Below are positions 45,132 through 58,700 of a stretch of 64,000 nt of DNA, piece after piece. The stretch is taken from contig OZ026848.1 in assembly GCA_964023205.1 (NCBI GenBank), positions 28,631,912-28,695,911 on the forward strand, written 5' to 3'. Within the stretch, counting starts at the first letter, position 1, and every line of letters starts with the position of its first letter. The notes under the pieces were generated by a model. That model was not told the DNA's origin, searched no databases, and worked only from the letters and a program-made list of their open reading frames with translations. The DNA comes from Lutraria lutraria. Its lineage: Eukaryota; Mollusca; Bivalvia; Venerida; Mactridae. Made by a program: the position numbers and the translations under genes.

Positions 45132-45727
45132 TACTGTAGAACTGGTTTTTTTCACGTTAGTTTTATTTTCGCTAATATTCGCGAATCGAATAGCTCGCGA
45201 ATTCATAAATGTCGCGAATAAATGCCGAGTTTTATACATTCGAAAATCGGTATGTCCGAAAATACACAACTTAAGTCAGTTATAGTATTTTATCGTAAAA
45301 ATAATCAGTTTAGTTAATCTGTTGAAAGCAATATATTAACAATATACATGTACCATTAATGTTTACAATCTAATTTTTTTTATAATATTGCCTTTACTAA
45401 ACTATCGTTTGTTGAACAATTTTGGACATCGTTTGAACATACCAGTAACAGTTTTTCACACTTAATTACCTACTGTTTGTAAAACATAACTTCTACAACA
45501 ATTACAAACTATTATCAATCTATTGTTATTAGATATAAAACACTAAATCACAACTTAAATGTCTAACAGATCAGGTGTGACACACACACATATCAAAGCA
45601 ACGACAGCATGTCTTTGATCGCACTTTAATGCTGCCTGACGACGTCGCGAATTCATAAATACGCGAATAAAGAAAACAGCTGAAAACGCGAAATTTTGAC
45701 CTCGCGAAATTAAAGCGTTCTACAGTA
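45132..45727. mobile_element. CGCGAAT-rich MITE with TACTGTAGAAC ends
   Basis: It starts TACTGTAGAACTGG and ends CGTTCTACAGTA, so the ends are inverted repeats with TA at the border. Just inside each end the terminal blocks are rich in CGCGAA (for example 'cgcgaattcataaat' at both sides), which is striking in this CpG-poor DNA. The core is AT-rich and non-coding. Confidence 0.7.
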
Positions 45728-47145
45728 TAATATACATAAATATTATGACTAACACAAAAAAAGAAGCATACTTAAACTTTGAATAATGTTTTTAAATGTG
45801 TTTCGAAGGATGTATGCTTTAAATCTGATATAAGAGGCTGATCCAACTGCCTGCTAAGATTTTAATGAACAAACAAGTAAACATAACATCCAAGAAAACT
45901 GATAGCAAATTCAATACACAATCAACGTCGGGGAACTTGTAACCCTATGAGACATATGACTGAGTAGACTTATGCTGTCTACTGTATTTTGGGTTATTTC
46001 AGGTAGACCTAGATCAAGCAATGTAATTATTATTCTATTGATGGTATCAATTGCAACTAATTTAAATACTAGTGATGGCATAATTATGTTCAAAAGAGGA
46101 TTTGGAATTTCCACCTTGACATCTGGTTAGAACATGATGTTAGAAAGTGATTGATATTAGTTACATTCAGTTACATGTTTATGAATAGAACTTGCAGCAG
46201 TTTACAAAACAATAGAACATTTTTATACGTTAAATGCATACATGCTGCAGTCAAGTTATCTTACCAGATGTTTTTCTTGACCAAAGTACCACACCTAACA
46301 ACGAGGCTTTAGGTTGGACTTAAAATTAAGATTCCTATTCATGACTTGCAGAGGATATGTTAACCTCTATTTTGGTTATAAGGCATAAAGAACAAGTTTC
46401 CAATTACCTGACCTAACCTAAATTTTCCCAGCAGTCATAGATTTTTGGTTAGGCCCTTGGAACAGTACATTCACTTTACTTTTCACTTGTTTCCCAGAAT
46501 ATGGTCTGAGGGCCTGACAGTAGATGAATTTAGTGACGCAGGGTTCTCTTGGGTCAATACAAAATTTAAACTGTATCGATAATTCCGACCGATACGAGGA
46601 CCTAGTAGGCTGCTGTTTTTTCAATCAATTATTTATTTACAAGGAAATACCACTTCCTTATTTTATTTTTAATGAACATGTAGCCAGAAAATTATTTTAG
46701 GCCTAAACACGGATGCACAACCGCATCTCATCCACTGATGAACTACCAATTATCAGTGCCTAGACTAGTTAACAAGAGCAAGCATGCATATTAAAACCAG
46801 CAATATTCCCATGACATTGACCCAAAGAACTGATAACCAGCGAAAAGTAACCTATAATATAGCATCCCTGGTCCGAACGCAGTATAGTATAGGTCTTAAA
46901 AGTACTAGAGATATCATCTTAGAAATATATATGTTTCTTTAATTAAGAGAATTAAACAAATCTAGTCTGATTTATATCAGTTAGATATCAGCCAGGGGGG
47001 ACGTCTTTACAAATTATGACCAAACTAAATAACGTTGTATCCCTATTATGATGTCATTACCCAAATATTTAGTGGTGTTATGCCATGCGCGTATATTTCT
47101 GTCATCACGATTTTATTTATAAAATGGAACACCATTAAACGCTTC

Positions 47146-47199
47146 ATTGGCCAATCAAATTTCGTGTTTCATACATTTACTTTTAATTGTTTTTATTGG
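47146..47199. promoter_or_regulatory. CCAAT-box cluster, candidate SNX13 promoter
   Basis: ATTGGCCAAT at 47146-47155 is a perfect palindrome holding two opposed CCAAT boxes, and a third (ATTGG) is at 47195-47199. Clustered CCAAT boxes are typical NF-Y promoter elements. The distance to the first coding exon (2.5 kb) would be bridged by a non-coding exon that could not be fixed. Confidence 0.35.
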
Positions 47200-48020
47200 A
47201 CGAAGAGATACATCCTTCTAAAATGGCAGTATCAGAAAAATATTGACCTGTCAAATTATAAATCAGTGGAATTCTCGAACTATGAACGATGATTAGCCTG
47301 TTTAATTGAAAGAATGGTCAGTATACAAGTGGATTTGAGTTATTTTCTATAAATCACGAAGAACACCGTCTCGCATCCGGGAAATTCATAATTCAATGTT
47401 CTCAACTAAAAAAGTGAAAACTGCTTTTAAGAATTGATTTCGAAATCGGCATCATACTGTCGTATGTTATAATGTGTTAAATTGCGGGTGACATTTTAAA
47501 CAAATAATGCTAATAGGGTGTCATAGAGTGTATATTGTGAAATAACTGCTCAAATGGTACTTAATTATTCACTATACATGTCTGCCAATTAAAGCTTTAA
47601 TTTTTGATGTTTTGAAATGTTTTACATAGACTCAGATAGACATACATTACTTTGATATATCAAATAATGCATGACATGAATTCATATTATTTTGGCTGAA
47701 CTATGATGCTCGAATGCTTTGTTTAGAGAATGACTTATATACACATACATGGATTCGCAACTTCGGTACTTAAATGTGAATGAAAGGGATTTCAAGAAAA
47801 AATGAAACTTGTTCCTCTGTTCATGCTCATGTTTACTAATATCATTCTATGATGCAGGTTTGAATGTTTACAGTTGTGAAAATGTCCGTGATTATCTGAA
47901 TGTTTAGTTGCGGAGAAACATCTAGCTGATAACAGCTGTCGGAAATGGTCAAGTAGTACATACAAAGAATTGTGGGATTCTCTAGCTTTAGCTTTTTTTA
48001 GCAGCTGTGAATCCAAGTGT

Positions 48021-48028
48021 GTGTATAT
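48021..48028 (+). promoter_or_regulatory. TATA-like element, alternative SNX13 promoter candidate
   Basis: GTGTATATAAGTCC has a good TATA box with CAGCTG E-boxes nearby (47933-47938, 48002-48007). About 30 bp downstream lies ACAAACCAAGATG, whose ATG frame stops after two codons. It could start a 5' UTR exon of SNX13. Confidence 0.3.
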
Positions 48029-49760
48029 AAGTCCTCAGCTGGTCTGTCAACAAACCAAGATGAAGTGAAAACATTACTCATAGTTCCAGTGCTTTAAAGG
48101 GTGTGATGTATCATGTAGAATAGAAAGATAGATACTTCGACATATTTGGATTTCTAAATTGGTCATTTAACATATTCCATTGAATAATCAAGTTATTTAT
48201 TTGCTTCTTATTTTGAAATAAATCTCATTTACCTGTAATTAAGGTATCTTGTTAGCTTCTAACTGACTAGGTGTGACATTTTGACCAGCATCAACCTATG
48301 CCATATATTGTCCTCTTAATAAGTTTTCTACATGTATAATATTACTTCATATGTTACAGTCATATATTTCATGCTATATATTATCTTATGGGAATACATA
48401 ATTATCATTGATAGTCCTTTAAATATATTTTTATTGAAATGGAGACTGGAGAACATTACAAAATATGTTCTGATTGAAAGGACATTTGTTTGTTATAATG
48501 AAGAAATATGAGTTGAAAAAATACATTGATTACTCAATCTATCACATTTATAATAATACAAAATGTATATATCAAATGTTTATAAATATGTTTAATAACC
48601 CAAGTTGTCAGTCTTTGTAATATTTATAGCAAGCAACCAATAGTTAATTATTAAATATAGTTATGCTTTAATTTATTATACTAATATTTTATACGTAAAT
48701 GCACTTCCATCAGTTTTCATTATAGCCGTAAAGATGAAATGATAGAGCACATGTTTATGTTGAGTATATGGAGAATGAGCAAAAGTTAAAATAACAATTG
48801 AAGTGATTTAATTTCCCTTAAATTCTCTTTTTGTTTACAATGTCACTATCATTGTCAATGACCATTAGTTGAATTAAACAATGTACATCTACTCTACTCA
48901 GCATCGGATGTAAAGGTTATAATGGAACAGGATGTAAAATGTATACGTTTAAAGCAGATTTTCAAAATGAAATGTGAAAGGCTGAATGAATGCTTATGTA
49001 AATACATTCACTAAGTAATCCATATAGACTATTAGTATTGTGTAGTCACTCTGGTCACTACATATTCTTAGTTCTCAACTGTCGTGCAAATGAATTACTG
49101 TAATCACTTTTAAAATTACATGTTTTTACTTAAAAAATTGCGGAGCATGTTATACATAGGTGTAGAACTCAATCCAAATTTTCTATGGCTAAAAAACAGA
49201 ATTGAGACAAATTGTAATTGTACTTAATTTCCTGTTGCTGTTAAAATAACAAATGATTTCTTAATACACAGTCTCTTTGTTAGTAAAGGTAATCTTAACA
49301 ATATGAACTACTATAAAAATATAATGAATAGAATGCCAAATACATGTATATGTACTAAGGCCATTAAAATTTCTAAATTAGTTACCAGTATTATAAGTGT
49401 ATCCTGGGAAAACAATGGACCCTTTGTCAATTCACAAAATTATTTACCCTTTTCACTAGTATTCTTCTTTGTAGTTGTAAATTGTTTTCGCACATTGTCA
49501 GTTTTGTACATGTTATGTTGTATGCTTTCTAAAGATGACTATATTATTATATGTAAGGAAAACTCAAGTCTCTGTATTTTTACCACATGAAGCTTGTTCT
49601 ATTTTACTAAGTCAACTAATGGACCCAAAATACTGAAAAAAGATTCTAACAGGCACAAATTATGCGGGAATGTAGCAAGCCTGGAAACATATATTTAATC
49701 TTATTTTTATTTTCTTCAGGCGCATTTGTACTTATATTGTACATGTTTATGTTTCAGACA

Positions 49761-52700
49761 ATGGGTCGTAAAGGTTGGTTAGTGTTAGGTATAGTGTTAT
49801 ACCTTGTTACATTTGGTATCTATGGTATTTCTATTGTGTTAAATATCACCTTAACAATTGTTGGGTAAGTGACTTTTATAGTGAAATTATGCTTAGAATA
49901 ATTTATACTGGTAGTTTACAATGCTTTAAGTGTATGTCTAAAAATCTCCTTTGTTATGCTTATGGTGCATTGTCCCTATCAATAAAGATTAGCTCACTAC
50001 CTGTTATCTAAATAAGTAAGTATTGATTTGCTACCAGTGTTTAATAGCATATTATTGTCATTGTGTGCTTCTTATTTCTACCAGTAATATTGTATAGTAG
50101 TACATAAGGTAAAGAGAACTCTGTACCTTTTCATATGATTAGGTTCCATCTATAATTATGTAATTATGATTCAACTTTTAAGTCATATCTCTGATTTATT
50201 GGTTACTACTGTATAAGTGGTTAAGTTCATGTCCTGAATTTATTCCTGTTTTTCGCTTATGGCCTATTTTGCACTCATTTCTTACAACTCAAATGGTATT
50301 TTGTTTCTTTATTATCAACGAATATCACTAAGGTTTGTCAGAAAATTGATTTCTGGGGACATTAATTAACATGAAATGCATGGAGTTGCAGATTTGCGAA
50401 CATTTCAACATGCAATGATATCAACTTATACAGTATTGTTAATAATTTTACAATATCTATTCTTTGGTGATACTATTGTTAATCTCTTTCAAGTAACAAG
50501 TCTGAACTGCCTTACCTTATCTATCTGATGGTCAAAATATCAAATGCTTTTTATCCAGAGCCCTATCCATTGCCTTTTACTATGGCCATGAAGAATCTGC
50601 ATCCAAACTTCAGATGCAAAGTGGTGTTCCATTATCCAACCCTGGTATTGAAAAGGTATCTAAATACAATATCTACAATTATTATAACAGTGTGTAAGTA
50701 TTTTCTCCTTACACATTTTGAAATTAGAAAAGAAGTTTTAGCTCCATAATGTTTTGTCCAGTTTAAATGTGTTCAAGTTTGTTAGTCCTCTGGTCTAGTG
50801 TTGATTATTTTTTTCACATACAAGGCAATACATAAGTTTTGTTTGCAGACATAAAAAGAAAATAGAAATATTTTAATGGTATCTTGATTCCTGTGGTATA
50901 TATTTTTATGTTGAACAATTCAGGTACAACAAGTAATGGAAGGTTCATTTAAAATCAAAAGATTTGACAAAAGAATAACAGGTGCTAGTGTAATTGATGA
51001 AGTGTTGCAGTCTGTGAGTATAAATTGGTTTATATTGAAGCTTTTATAACAATATGCCGTAATTCATGATTCAAAATAAATATTTTACACTTTCTTATAT
51101 AGAAATTTACCCCTATAGTCATTAGTTTTCTTGATGCTCTATAGAAATAAAGTTCAGAGGTGGGATTTTACTTAATCCTTAAATGTATTGATGGTCTTTG
51201 TTTAATGATCTCAAAATAAGCTGTATTGTTTGCATACAAGCCATTGTACCACAGTTTATCAAATATCTGTTACAGTAAAAAGATGATCTTTTCAAAAGAA
51301 AATACTTAAAATATGAACAGACTCAACAGTACAGATTTTTATACCCCCACAAACGGAAGTTGAGAAGGGGTACATTGGAGTCACCCTGTCAGTCGTTGGT
51401 CGGTCAGTCGTTCTGTCCGCATAAAAGTTTGTGGAGCAAACTACTTCCACATTTTTTAAGCGATTGCAATGAAACTTGAAATATGTTATCACCATCAAGT
51501 GTAGATGTGCAAGACACACTTTTCATGCCCAACGATTCACTCATTGCAGAGTTATGTCCCCTTGAATTTAGCCGTATAGTGTACTATTGCATTATTAGTG
51601 TCAAAGTTTTAAAAGACTTGTACATGTATCATGTAGTGGTTACAAACCCCTTTACGTACAATCTGAATCAGTAGAAAAATATGTCTGAATATTTATAAAT
51701 ATGCAATTTTCTTATATAGGGACATTGTGAGATTAGATGACTCATCTTGGCCTTAACCTTTTGAATTTTGTATTTACATTTATTTCTTTACAGGTATTGG
51801 AGTATACAGCAAGAGATTATATAAAAAACTGGTATAGAGAGATTAGTGAAGACGATTTGTTCTTATTAGAAATACAACAGTGTGTTCAAAAAGTGTTTAT
51901 CACATTTTCTCAGAGGTAAAATAGTTCACTCATCATATTTTATAAGTTTTTAGTGATAACTAATATCAAGAGGACTTGAAAGTGAATTTTATAATTTTTA
52001 CTGGTACTCATTAGTTTGCCATCATAGTACCAGCAAGTAAAAGAATGAATAGTTAATTGAATGATAGAAACATCTTTAAATATAATATCACTGTGGGGGA
52101 GGGGCGTATATCATGGAAAGTTAGTTCAAACCTATTTATTTGGCAAACATTTGTTAAACTAGACAGAATTAAGATTTAAAAAATGTTCTGGGAATGTTTT
52201 GTAAAAGGTCTAGTTATTAACATTAATGATTACAGATCCAAAGATGTTGACTGGATGCCATATTTTACACAAAGAATGGTCGATGATTTTGCATCACATA
52301 TACGGCTGTACAGACGAGCCATGGATAAAGCGAAAGTTGCAAATAAAGATGGTACTCTTTGATTGAATTTTCATATTCTTTTTCTATATGAATATGAAAC
52401 AATTGTATATGGCTGTGTATTTTTATTTTCCAGCTACTTCTCTAACTCTAAGCTTTATGTGTAATGGTTTCTTGGCTAAAATACATTACATGACTTAGCT
52501 TCATTGCTTATAGACGGTATTCGAATAAGATTATTCTTGACAAACCATGTATGATCTCCTTAACTACTAGTATTTTGCATTCAATGATTTTAGTTTTTAT
52601 AAACTGTAATAAATGTTGTTGTTTAAAAGCATGTTATTTTGCTTTACTGTGAAATAATGTTGAAGAATAAAAATATTATTCATAAATGATGTTCATTTTT

Positions 52701-55700
52701 TTCAGAGAGAGGTCCATTGTTGGAACAGAATTTTTTTGACCTTGAGATAAAAATGGAAGGTGATATTTGTCGAGATTTAGTGTCCTTGTCTCCTGAAGAT
52801 GAAAGACGTATGTTGTTATATCATTGATTTCATTATAATCAAATCTTTAAAAAAGACCACAAAAAATGATGACCTGTTTATATATGACTTTGAAACAAAT
52901 ATTTCTCATCCATTTAAATTAAATGGGTGAAGAATATTTGTTTTGAACAATGGGCATTATAAAAAAAGAATCATTTTATTAAACAATTTTAACTGTGTTC
53001 ACATTTATTAGCTTAACTTTACAATACAGGCCTGATTTTTTATATATTTTTTTTAATTTGTACATGCTTTTATCTTTTCAGAATACCTTCAAGATTTGAG
53101 TGATGTGTTATTATTTTTGCTACTACCAACAGAAGATTATAATAATAAACCATTCAGATATATTATTAGAGTAAGAGAATACATTTCTGTTCAGATACAT
53201 TTGCAATAGTTTTATAGTAAAAAAATACCCTGATAACTTTCGTGTGACATTAATATTGTATCATAATTATTTTGTATATTATGTGTATGGGCCGGTGGCC
53301 ATGTAACACAATAAAGAATTAAATTGTTTAGAAATGAGACACAGTAATTCTTGTGTAACTGAACCTTCCCCGGACTCAGTAAAAAGTCTGATTTTTTATG
53401 TATTATTCTAATAATAAGCTTTATCTCAGTGAAGCTTCTTTAGTTTGAGATCGGCTGAAAATCTCAGACATTTAATCTTGGACCCTAAGGACTCACGCTA
53501 GTGTTATAAATATAATACATGTAAATACTGAAATTTATCTTGACATGTGGTGTATTTAAGTACAACCAAAATATCAAGTGATTTTGATATCATATATCAT
53601 GTTACCTATATTGCAGGAAGTGTTAGTGAATGGTATATTTATACCTTCCATAGATCTCCTATCTGATCCAGATTACATCAATTCATATATATCATGGATG
53701 GTAAGTCTTAGGTTTTTGTTGCATAGCTTGGATCGTAGTACATCATATTATATTTCTAATTGGTCATAGATTGGGCTGCAACATTGTATGACTATTATCA
53801 TGTAGCTTAATTTGAAATACTGAATCACTACCATTACTAGGTACTTATGTTCTGACTTTCTTCAGGAAGTAAAATAGAATCTTTATATGAAGTTTTTTTT
53901 ACAGCTGAGGGAGATATCACAATGATTTTATCAAAATTTCTGCTTAGAAATGAAACAGAATTTTAAAAAATGCAGTAAATAGAGATTAATATCAACATAT
54001 TTGAATTAACTCAACAGTACTGAATATGATTGAATTTACAGAACAGTTCAAATAAAATGCCTGATTGATGTTTTCATTGAAATGATTTTCCCTTTCAGTG
54101 TAAAGAAGGATCCTTAACTAATGAAATGTTTATGACTGTGATAAAGACTACAGATTCTATAGATGAATTGAACTCTGTTATTGAACAGCTAGACTGTGAT
54201 ATTGGCAAGTGGCGTTCTAAAGATACCGGTGGAAGTAATGGTAAGTTTATTGAAACCCACTTGCCTTCAACACTATGTTTAACTCTGAAGTATTCAATTT
54301 TTGATGGCCTATATTAACTACAGGGTTTCAAAAGGTACAGGTGGAAATAATTTTTAGTACATAGTATTTTAGAAGATCTTAGCAGTAGACACAAATCCAC
54401 TTGACCTCAACTATACGTTGAATTAAAATAGCCAAATTTTGAAAGTTTGTTTGTTTGTTTAAATCTCTGTTGGGTTGGCTGCCTGAAAAAGCTTGCAGAC
54501 CTGTAGTTGTCTTGATTAACCAATATAGGGTATAAATGCTTTACCTACAGATTAAGTGTCATCTTGTGAAAATATAAGGTATTTGCAATTATTGATAACC
54601 ATTTTATATTGCTTGTTGAATTAAATTTAGGACAATCATGTATAAATGTGCAGTGCCTTTATATTTTCACAAGCAGGACAGACAAGATATAGTTACATAT
54701 ATTTTACATCTAGTTTAAAATTTCTTCAATTACTAGTTAGTAACAAACCATGTCTGTCTTTTGTTTCAGATACTTTAATTAAGCAAAATCTGAATAGTTT
54801 ACTATATGTGAAGACTTTATGTGAGGAGAAGATAAAACGCCTCCAACAAGGCATAGATGATACTGAATTTGCCCCCGATGTAAGTTGAATCAAGTTATAG
54901 CTTCACAAAATTTCTCAAATTGATATCTATCCTTATACGAAATATTTTTACTCAATTGCAGATTGAAATTTAATGAGTTGTAAATGTTAACTGACGACAA
55001 ATAGGAATATTTGTGTTTAAGAATTGACACATTGTGTTATTCTTGATTCTTGCCAGCTTATCTTTAAGTAAAAGTATGTTGAACTGTAGATCTAGAGATT
55101 GCCAAGTTATATATCTATTTATTCTTTCATTGTTCCTATAAACTCTATATAAATAAGAAAAAGTTCAAAGAATTGTTGACAAAATACCTTTACTTTCTTT
55201 GATATTTGTTTCTCTTATCTGAAGATAAATTTATTGTTGTATATATATTTCAGGTTCCTGATTATTGCCGTACAAGATCTCTTTTTATTTTAACCCTGGA
55301 TGATATCATCAACAATAATATAGCATTAACTGTTTTTATAGGTGAGTTTTATCGTTGATATTCACAATATTGTGTATTAATCAACTACATTTTGATTTAT
55401 AATATGAATTGAGAATGACTTTTTCACTTTTTGTAAACCTTCCTAAGGTATGAAATCTGGTTAAATTGGACTCTACCGCACCTAATTTTTCATCACTATT
55501 GAAATCTGCATGAATTGTTTAACAGACGTTTGTGTCCAGACATACATGTGGAATTCTAGTAGCTGATTTTACAGAAGACATGAAGGTAGATGTGTCCATT
55601 AATGGACGATTATTTTATTGATGTAATTAATTTATTTCCAGAATTCATGACAAGTGTTAGTGGAGAAAATTTGATATTTTTCTACCTTAATGTTGAGGTA

Positions 55701-58700
55701 AATATACATCATTAGATTAAGTGGTTGTTACAATATCATGGTCGGAATAGATAAGTGGTTGCTAAGGGAGGTTTTGCATTTGTTGAAAAAATTGGGAATC
55801 TGTTAATGTAAACGAATCATGGATGGAAATAGTTTTGATTTGTGGATAGTTCAGTTTGGATATGATTAGCTTGTGATACCTGCCTTCTTTAATTGGATTC
55901 CATCTAGTTTTATTGTTTGTTTGTAATGATTTACGATGGTATATTTAAAACTGGTACCTTATGCTTGCATGTAAGTGGTAAATGTTAATTATTGTCTTAT
56001 TTGTGTATCTGACACCGAGCAGACCAGTTATATTTATAACTTCAATAGTACATATTATAAATTTATATTATGCTGTTAATAATTATAAGATACATTAGTA
56101 ATTTACTGTATATGTATGTATTGTTTTGTACAATGTATACCAAAGGGCATGTTTTCCTGTTGTATACACTAATAAATTGTTAAAATAAAATGTGAAACTT
56201 TAAAACTTAATATTTTTCTGATTAAAGGGATTTCGGACTTCTGCAGAGCAACAATTGAAAGTGATAAATTGTAATTTAGAGAATCCAAACATACCTAAAT
56301 CTCATCAGGATCTAGAGTCCCTCAGGAAGGCAGCTACAATCATTTACAACCAGTATTTATCTGAAAAGGTGAGATACAAAATATGGTCAGACTGTAACAT
56401 TCAACTTTAATATATGAAGACTGATTTAGAAAACAAAATTATTATATTAGAAAATGTCTTCATCAGATGTTTCAATATACAGTCAAACATGTGTAAGAGG
56501 CCATCTCTGAATTAAGTCCTGCCTTTGAATAAGGGCTTTTCCCCTAAAACCTGTCAATGATTATTTATAAAAATGACCTCCAAATAAAGGTCACCTGTCA
56601 ATAAAGGCCACATTATTTCTCTCAATGTCGGCCTTGCTTCACAGGCTTGTCTGTATCTTAAACATGTAACTTAATCAATGTGCTTACATACTGATGTGTT
56701 TATCAGTATTATTTTTTTTCCTCATTCAAATAAACAATCAAATGGCAAATAAATAACTTTCTTTGTTATACAATGAAATTTATGTACATTATATATGAAG
56801 ACTTATTCAGCTATGTTTGCAAATTTTTATTTACATGTATATAACTATGATGTTTTTATCTATTTAACCTTTTTGTTGTTTAGGCCTCATCTAGAATAAA
56901 AATAGAACAAGATATTTTAAAGAGATGTATGGCAAAAATAAAGAACAAAATCATGGCAGCAAATGTTTTTGATGAAGTTCAAGCCAGGGTAAGTCCTTTT
57001 GGAAAAAACTTTCAACATTTGAAACATGAGCACGTAGAAGAAAACACCAATTTATTCCCAGTCTCTGCTGTAATTTGAATATTCTAGTTAAGTCAGACTA
57101 CATAGTACATATTCAGAAACCCCTATAATGGATGCTTATTGTTTTCCCCATATTTGGGATTTTTATTGATTCTTAATGATTTTATCCAACAGATATTATA
57201 TTTACAAATACATGTTAGGTTCCATCCAATCCTGTAGGGATGTATCAACATAAAGCATGATTGAAGTTTGGTCAATATTTTCATGTTTTGTGATTTTTAG
57301 TGGATTTTTGCCTTTGCATGCTATTATTTGTGGCTGGGTAAGACTGTTATCAGTTTGTCTTCTATTTATAGGTTTATCAGCTATTGCATGGAGAACAATT
57401 TTACGAAGCATTCATTCAGAGTAAAGTGTATTCCAAACTGCTAGAAGATCTTGGCTTCTCTGGAGACAAGAATGACAACTCTGATGCTCTCAGTCTTGAT
57501 GATGGTATGATAAAATTATCTCCCTTTGAAAACATTTATGGTGTTTAAATTCCTGTTAAAAAAATTGGAATTTTATTAAATAACATGAAGTACTAATTAT
57601 ATTTTTGGTGCATACAGCTGTATTTTTTATGATTGACTGTGTGGTAACATGTCCTGTAGATTCATTGTTTAATGAAGTTATCTGGTTTGATATAATAATT
57701 TTGATGTTTGATTTTTACATTGTTTCATCTAACAATAATATTTCTTGTTGATCAGTTGTGTTTATTGAAATCATGATATAAACACAGGTGCTCCGTTTCA
57801 GACTTAGGTTTGAGATTTGAGTTTTTATTTTGATTTCTATGTCCCAGGGTTGTAATGGTGCATTAGGGGATGAAATGGCTGTACGCCTGGCACCTGTTGA
57901 TATAAAAGCATGATGAACCCTATTTGAGCAAGCTGTATAGAATACTTCATGTATTTTGGTCTTTAATTTTAATTGTATTGCTGACAGTTGTTTAAAAAAA
58001 ACATATTTTCAAAATTTCAGTGAATCGGATAATCTGGTTCCAAGTATGATAGTTTCTGTAGAATACTTGTGCATGTAATACATTGCATCTTGGTTTTAGC
58101 TGTGAATGTATACAATTACATGTTAGTGAATGGTTATGGATTGCATGATTTATAAGTACTGTAGTTACACATCAATATCTATGTCCTTAAAGTATGTCAT
58201 CATTTTTTCCACACTTACATCTAGTTATTTTCATTGGCTACCATTTTCATTGGTTGCCAATTAGTTTCATCAATTTTCCTGTTAGTTTTTCATTTCAGTC
58301 AGATTTTTATAAATTTGTATTGTTCCGAAATAATTTACATTCTTCGATATTTTCATCACAACACAAAGATCCATATAAGCAGCTTAACTGCATTTATTTA
58401 CTGACAAAAAAACTCTACATTGTAAGCAAGAAAATAGAGTTTATAACTGATCTGATTTACAGGCATGCATAGATGTCATTTGGTCATCGATTTTTTCTTT
58501 TGAAAATGTGATATTTTGTTAGTAAAAAAAACTTATTATGCCTGTTATTATTGAATGAGGCCTATGACATTTCCCCTCAGTGTATCAACTTTCCTAATGA
58601 CTGCTTTTTAAAAACGATTTTTACATTTATCTATTTGCATGTATTTGAATCTTGCCTTTGTGTTTAGAGTTTTTGAATAACTTTTAGATTTCATTGTTGA

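Larger units (their letters stand above)
43476..49757. other. p23 3' UTR and intergenic region to SNX13
   Basis: No coding chain was found. The left 1.5 kb is probably p23 3' UTR. A large MITE occupies 45132-45727. A 68-codon minus frame at 46418-46624 (includes FCIDPREPCVTKFIYCQALR) looks protein-like but is unrecognised and unsupported. Candidate promoter elements for SNX13 are at 47146-47199 and 48021-48028; its non-coding first exon must lie between there and 49757. Confidence 0.6.

Noticed and set aside
47035..47292. 85-codon plus-strand frame near the presumed SNX13 promoter
   Set aside because: It is AT-rich, overlaps CCAAT boxes, and has no resemblance to the SNX13 N-terminus, which is accounted for by MGRKGW at 49761.
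49662..49760. Upstream in-frame extension of SNX13 (MRECSKPGN..)
   Set aside because: The frame is open only because the intron happens to lack stops. A good 3' splice site (TTTCAG) sits at 49752-49757, and family members start just before the membrane hairpin, matching MGRKGW.
58194..58472. 92-codon plus-strand frame in an SNX13 intron
   Set aside because: It is T-rich, with repeated 'ttttcattgg' phrases, no splice continuity and no family.
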